Positions 6,454 to 6,790 of a stretch of DNA of 6,790 nt are shown here, piece by piece. Below the pieces are notes generated by a model. That model saw only the letters and a program-made list of their open reading frames with translations, made no database searches and had not been told where the DNA came from. Every line of letters begins with the position of its first letter. Position 1 is the stretch's first letter. The translations under genes were made by a program, and so were the position numbers. Origin of the DNA: an uncultured Lachnospiraceae bacterium. GTDB lineage: Bacteria; Bacillota; Clostridia; Lachnospirales; Lachnospiraceae. The stretch covers positions 1 through 6,790 of the forward strand of contig CANPZR010000135.1 in assembly GCA_947589175.1 (NCBI GenBank), written 5' to 3'.

Positions 6454-6491
6454 ATCCCGATGCCCGTCCGGCAGGATCCGCGAAAACGCGC

Positions 6492-6790
6492 TTATTCAGC
6501 CGCGTCCCGCGCGCTCTCCCGGATCATCTCACGCAGTTTTTTCCAGGCGGGGGCGATCCCGCCCACCTCGCAGATCAGGCCGCGGTCCACCGCTTCTCTC
6601 CCCACCAGCACCGTCCCCAAGTCTCTCGAAAGCATGCTGGTGTTCATCATGAGCTTTTCCAGCTCCTTTTTGTCGGTCCGGCTGTGACTGGAGATAAAAT
6701 CCAGAATCCGGTCCTGAATCTGCTGAAACTGGCTGTAGGTCTGAGGCGTCCCTAACACCATGCCGTTCATGCGGACCGGGTGCATAATCA
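6492..6790 (-). CDS. tepA: ClpP-family serine protease-like protein (TepA/YmfB type), C-terminal part
   Basis: Partial gene: the reading frame runs off the right edge and only about 99 codons up to the TAA stop at 6494-6492 are present. The visible part starts near HPVRMNGMVLGTPQTY and continues through a helical stretch to SRDLGTVLVGREAVDRGLI followed by EVGG. This matches the C-terminal half of the ClpP/crotonase fold; the Asp of SRDLGT lies where ClpP has its catalytic Asp, while the Ser and His would lie outside the window. In B. subtilis TepA (YmfB) is a cytosolic ClpP-like protein reported to affect protein export. Its gene sits just before spoIIIE there, and the same order here supports the call. 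The Met visible close to the edge is internal, not the start. Family is fairly sure; the exact role is inferred from homology. Confidence 0.8.
   Translation of the reverse strand, partial: IMHPVRMNGMVLGTPQTYSQFQQIQDRILDFISSHSRTDKKELEKLMMNTSMLSRDLGTVLVGREAVDRGLICEVGGIAPAWKKLREMIRESARDAAE

Noticed and set aside
6455..6491. Terminator after tepA
   Set aside because: Short stems such as CGCG-TTTT-CGCG and TGCC/GGCA occur, but no T-run follows on the minus strand, so termination is not convincing.

Overview
The window looks like chromosomal DNA from a spore-forming Clostridia member, most likely Lachnospiraceae. This rests on the moderately high GC of the genes (judged by eye), strong Shine-Dalgarno sites, a formate--tetrahydrofolate ligase, and a RimK-like ATP-grasp pair beside an FtsK/SpoIIIE translocase. 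I cannot name the species. All five genes lie on the minus strand, so transcription runs from high to low coordinates.

Region by region, in transcription order. (1) 6790-6492 is the C-terminal part of a ClpP-fold protease-like protein of the TepA/YmfB type, cut by the right edge. (2) 6491-6328 is an AT-rich gap with a 10-bp direct repeat, a good sigma-A-type promoter (TTGCGA-17-TATAAT) and a 7-bp hairpin just before the ribosome binding site. (3) 6327-3649 is a full FtsK/SpoIIIE DNA translocase of 892 residues. (4) 3652-2750 and 2753-1914 are two different RimK-like ATP-grasp ligases. Each starts inside the stop codon of the gene before it (ATGA), so translocase, ligase A and ligase B look like one translationally coupled transcript. 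(5) 1913-1774 carries a second promoter with a perfect -10 and a leader of about 113 nt. (6) 1773-103 is fhs, the 556-residue formate--tetrahydrofolate ligase. (7) 102-1 holds a near-consensus promoter firing out of the left edge and a 10-bp inverted repeat around its start site.

The tepA-spoIIIE order matches Bacillus subtilis and supports the two right-hand calls. Fhs makes 10-formyltetrahydrofolate for one-carbon metabolism and appears to be a separate transcription unit. The least understood part is the ATP-grasp pair. Both proteins keep an ATP-grasp core, but their metal-binding signatures differ (EVN in A, EIE in B), so they may make successive or different bonds, or work as a heteromeric pair. 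Their substrates cannot be read from the sequence. No mobile element, CRISPR array, tRNA or rRNA is seen, and no gene-free stretch exceeds 300 bases.
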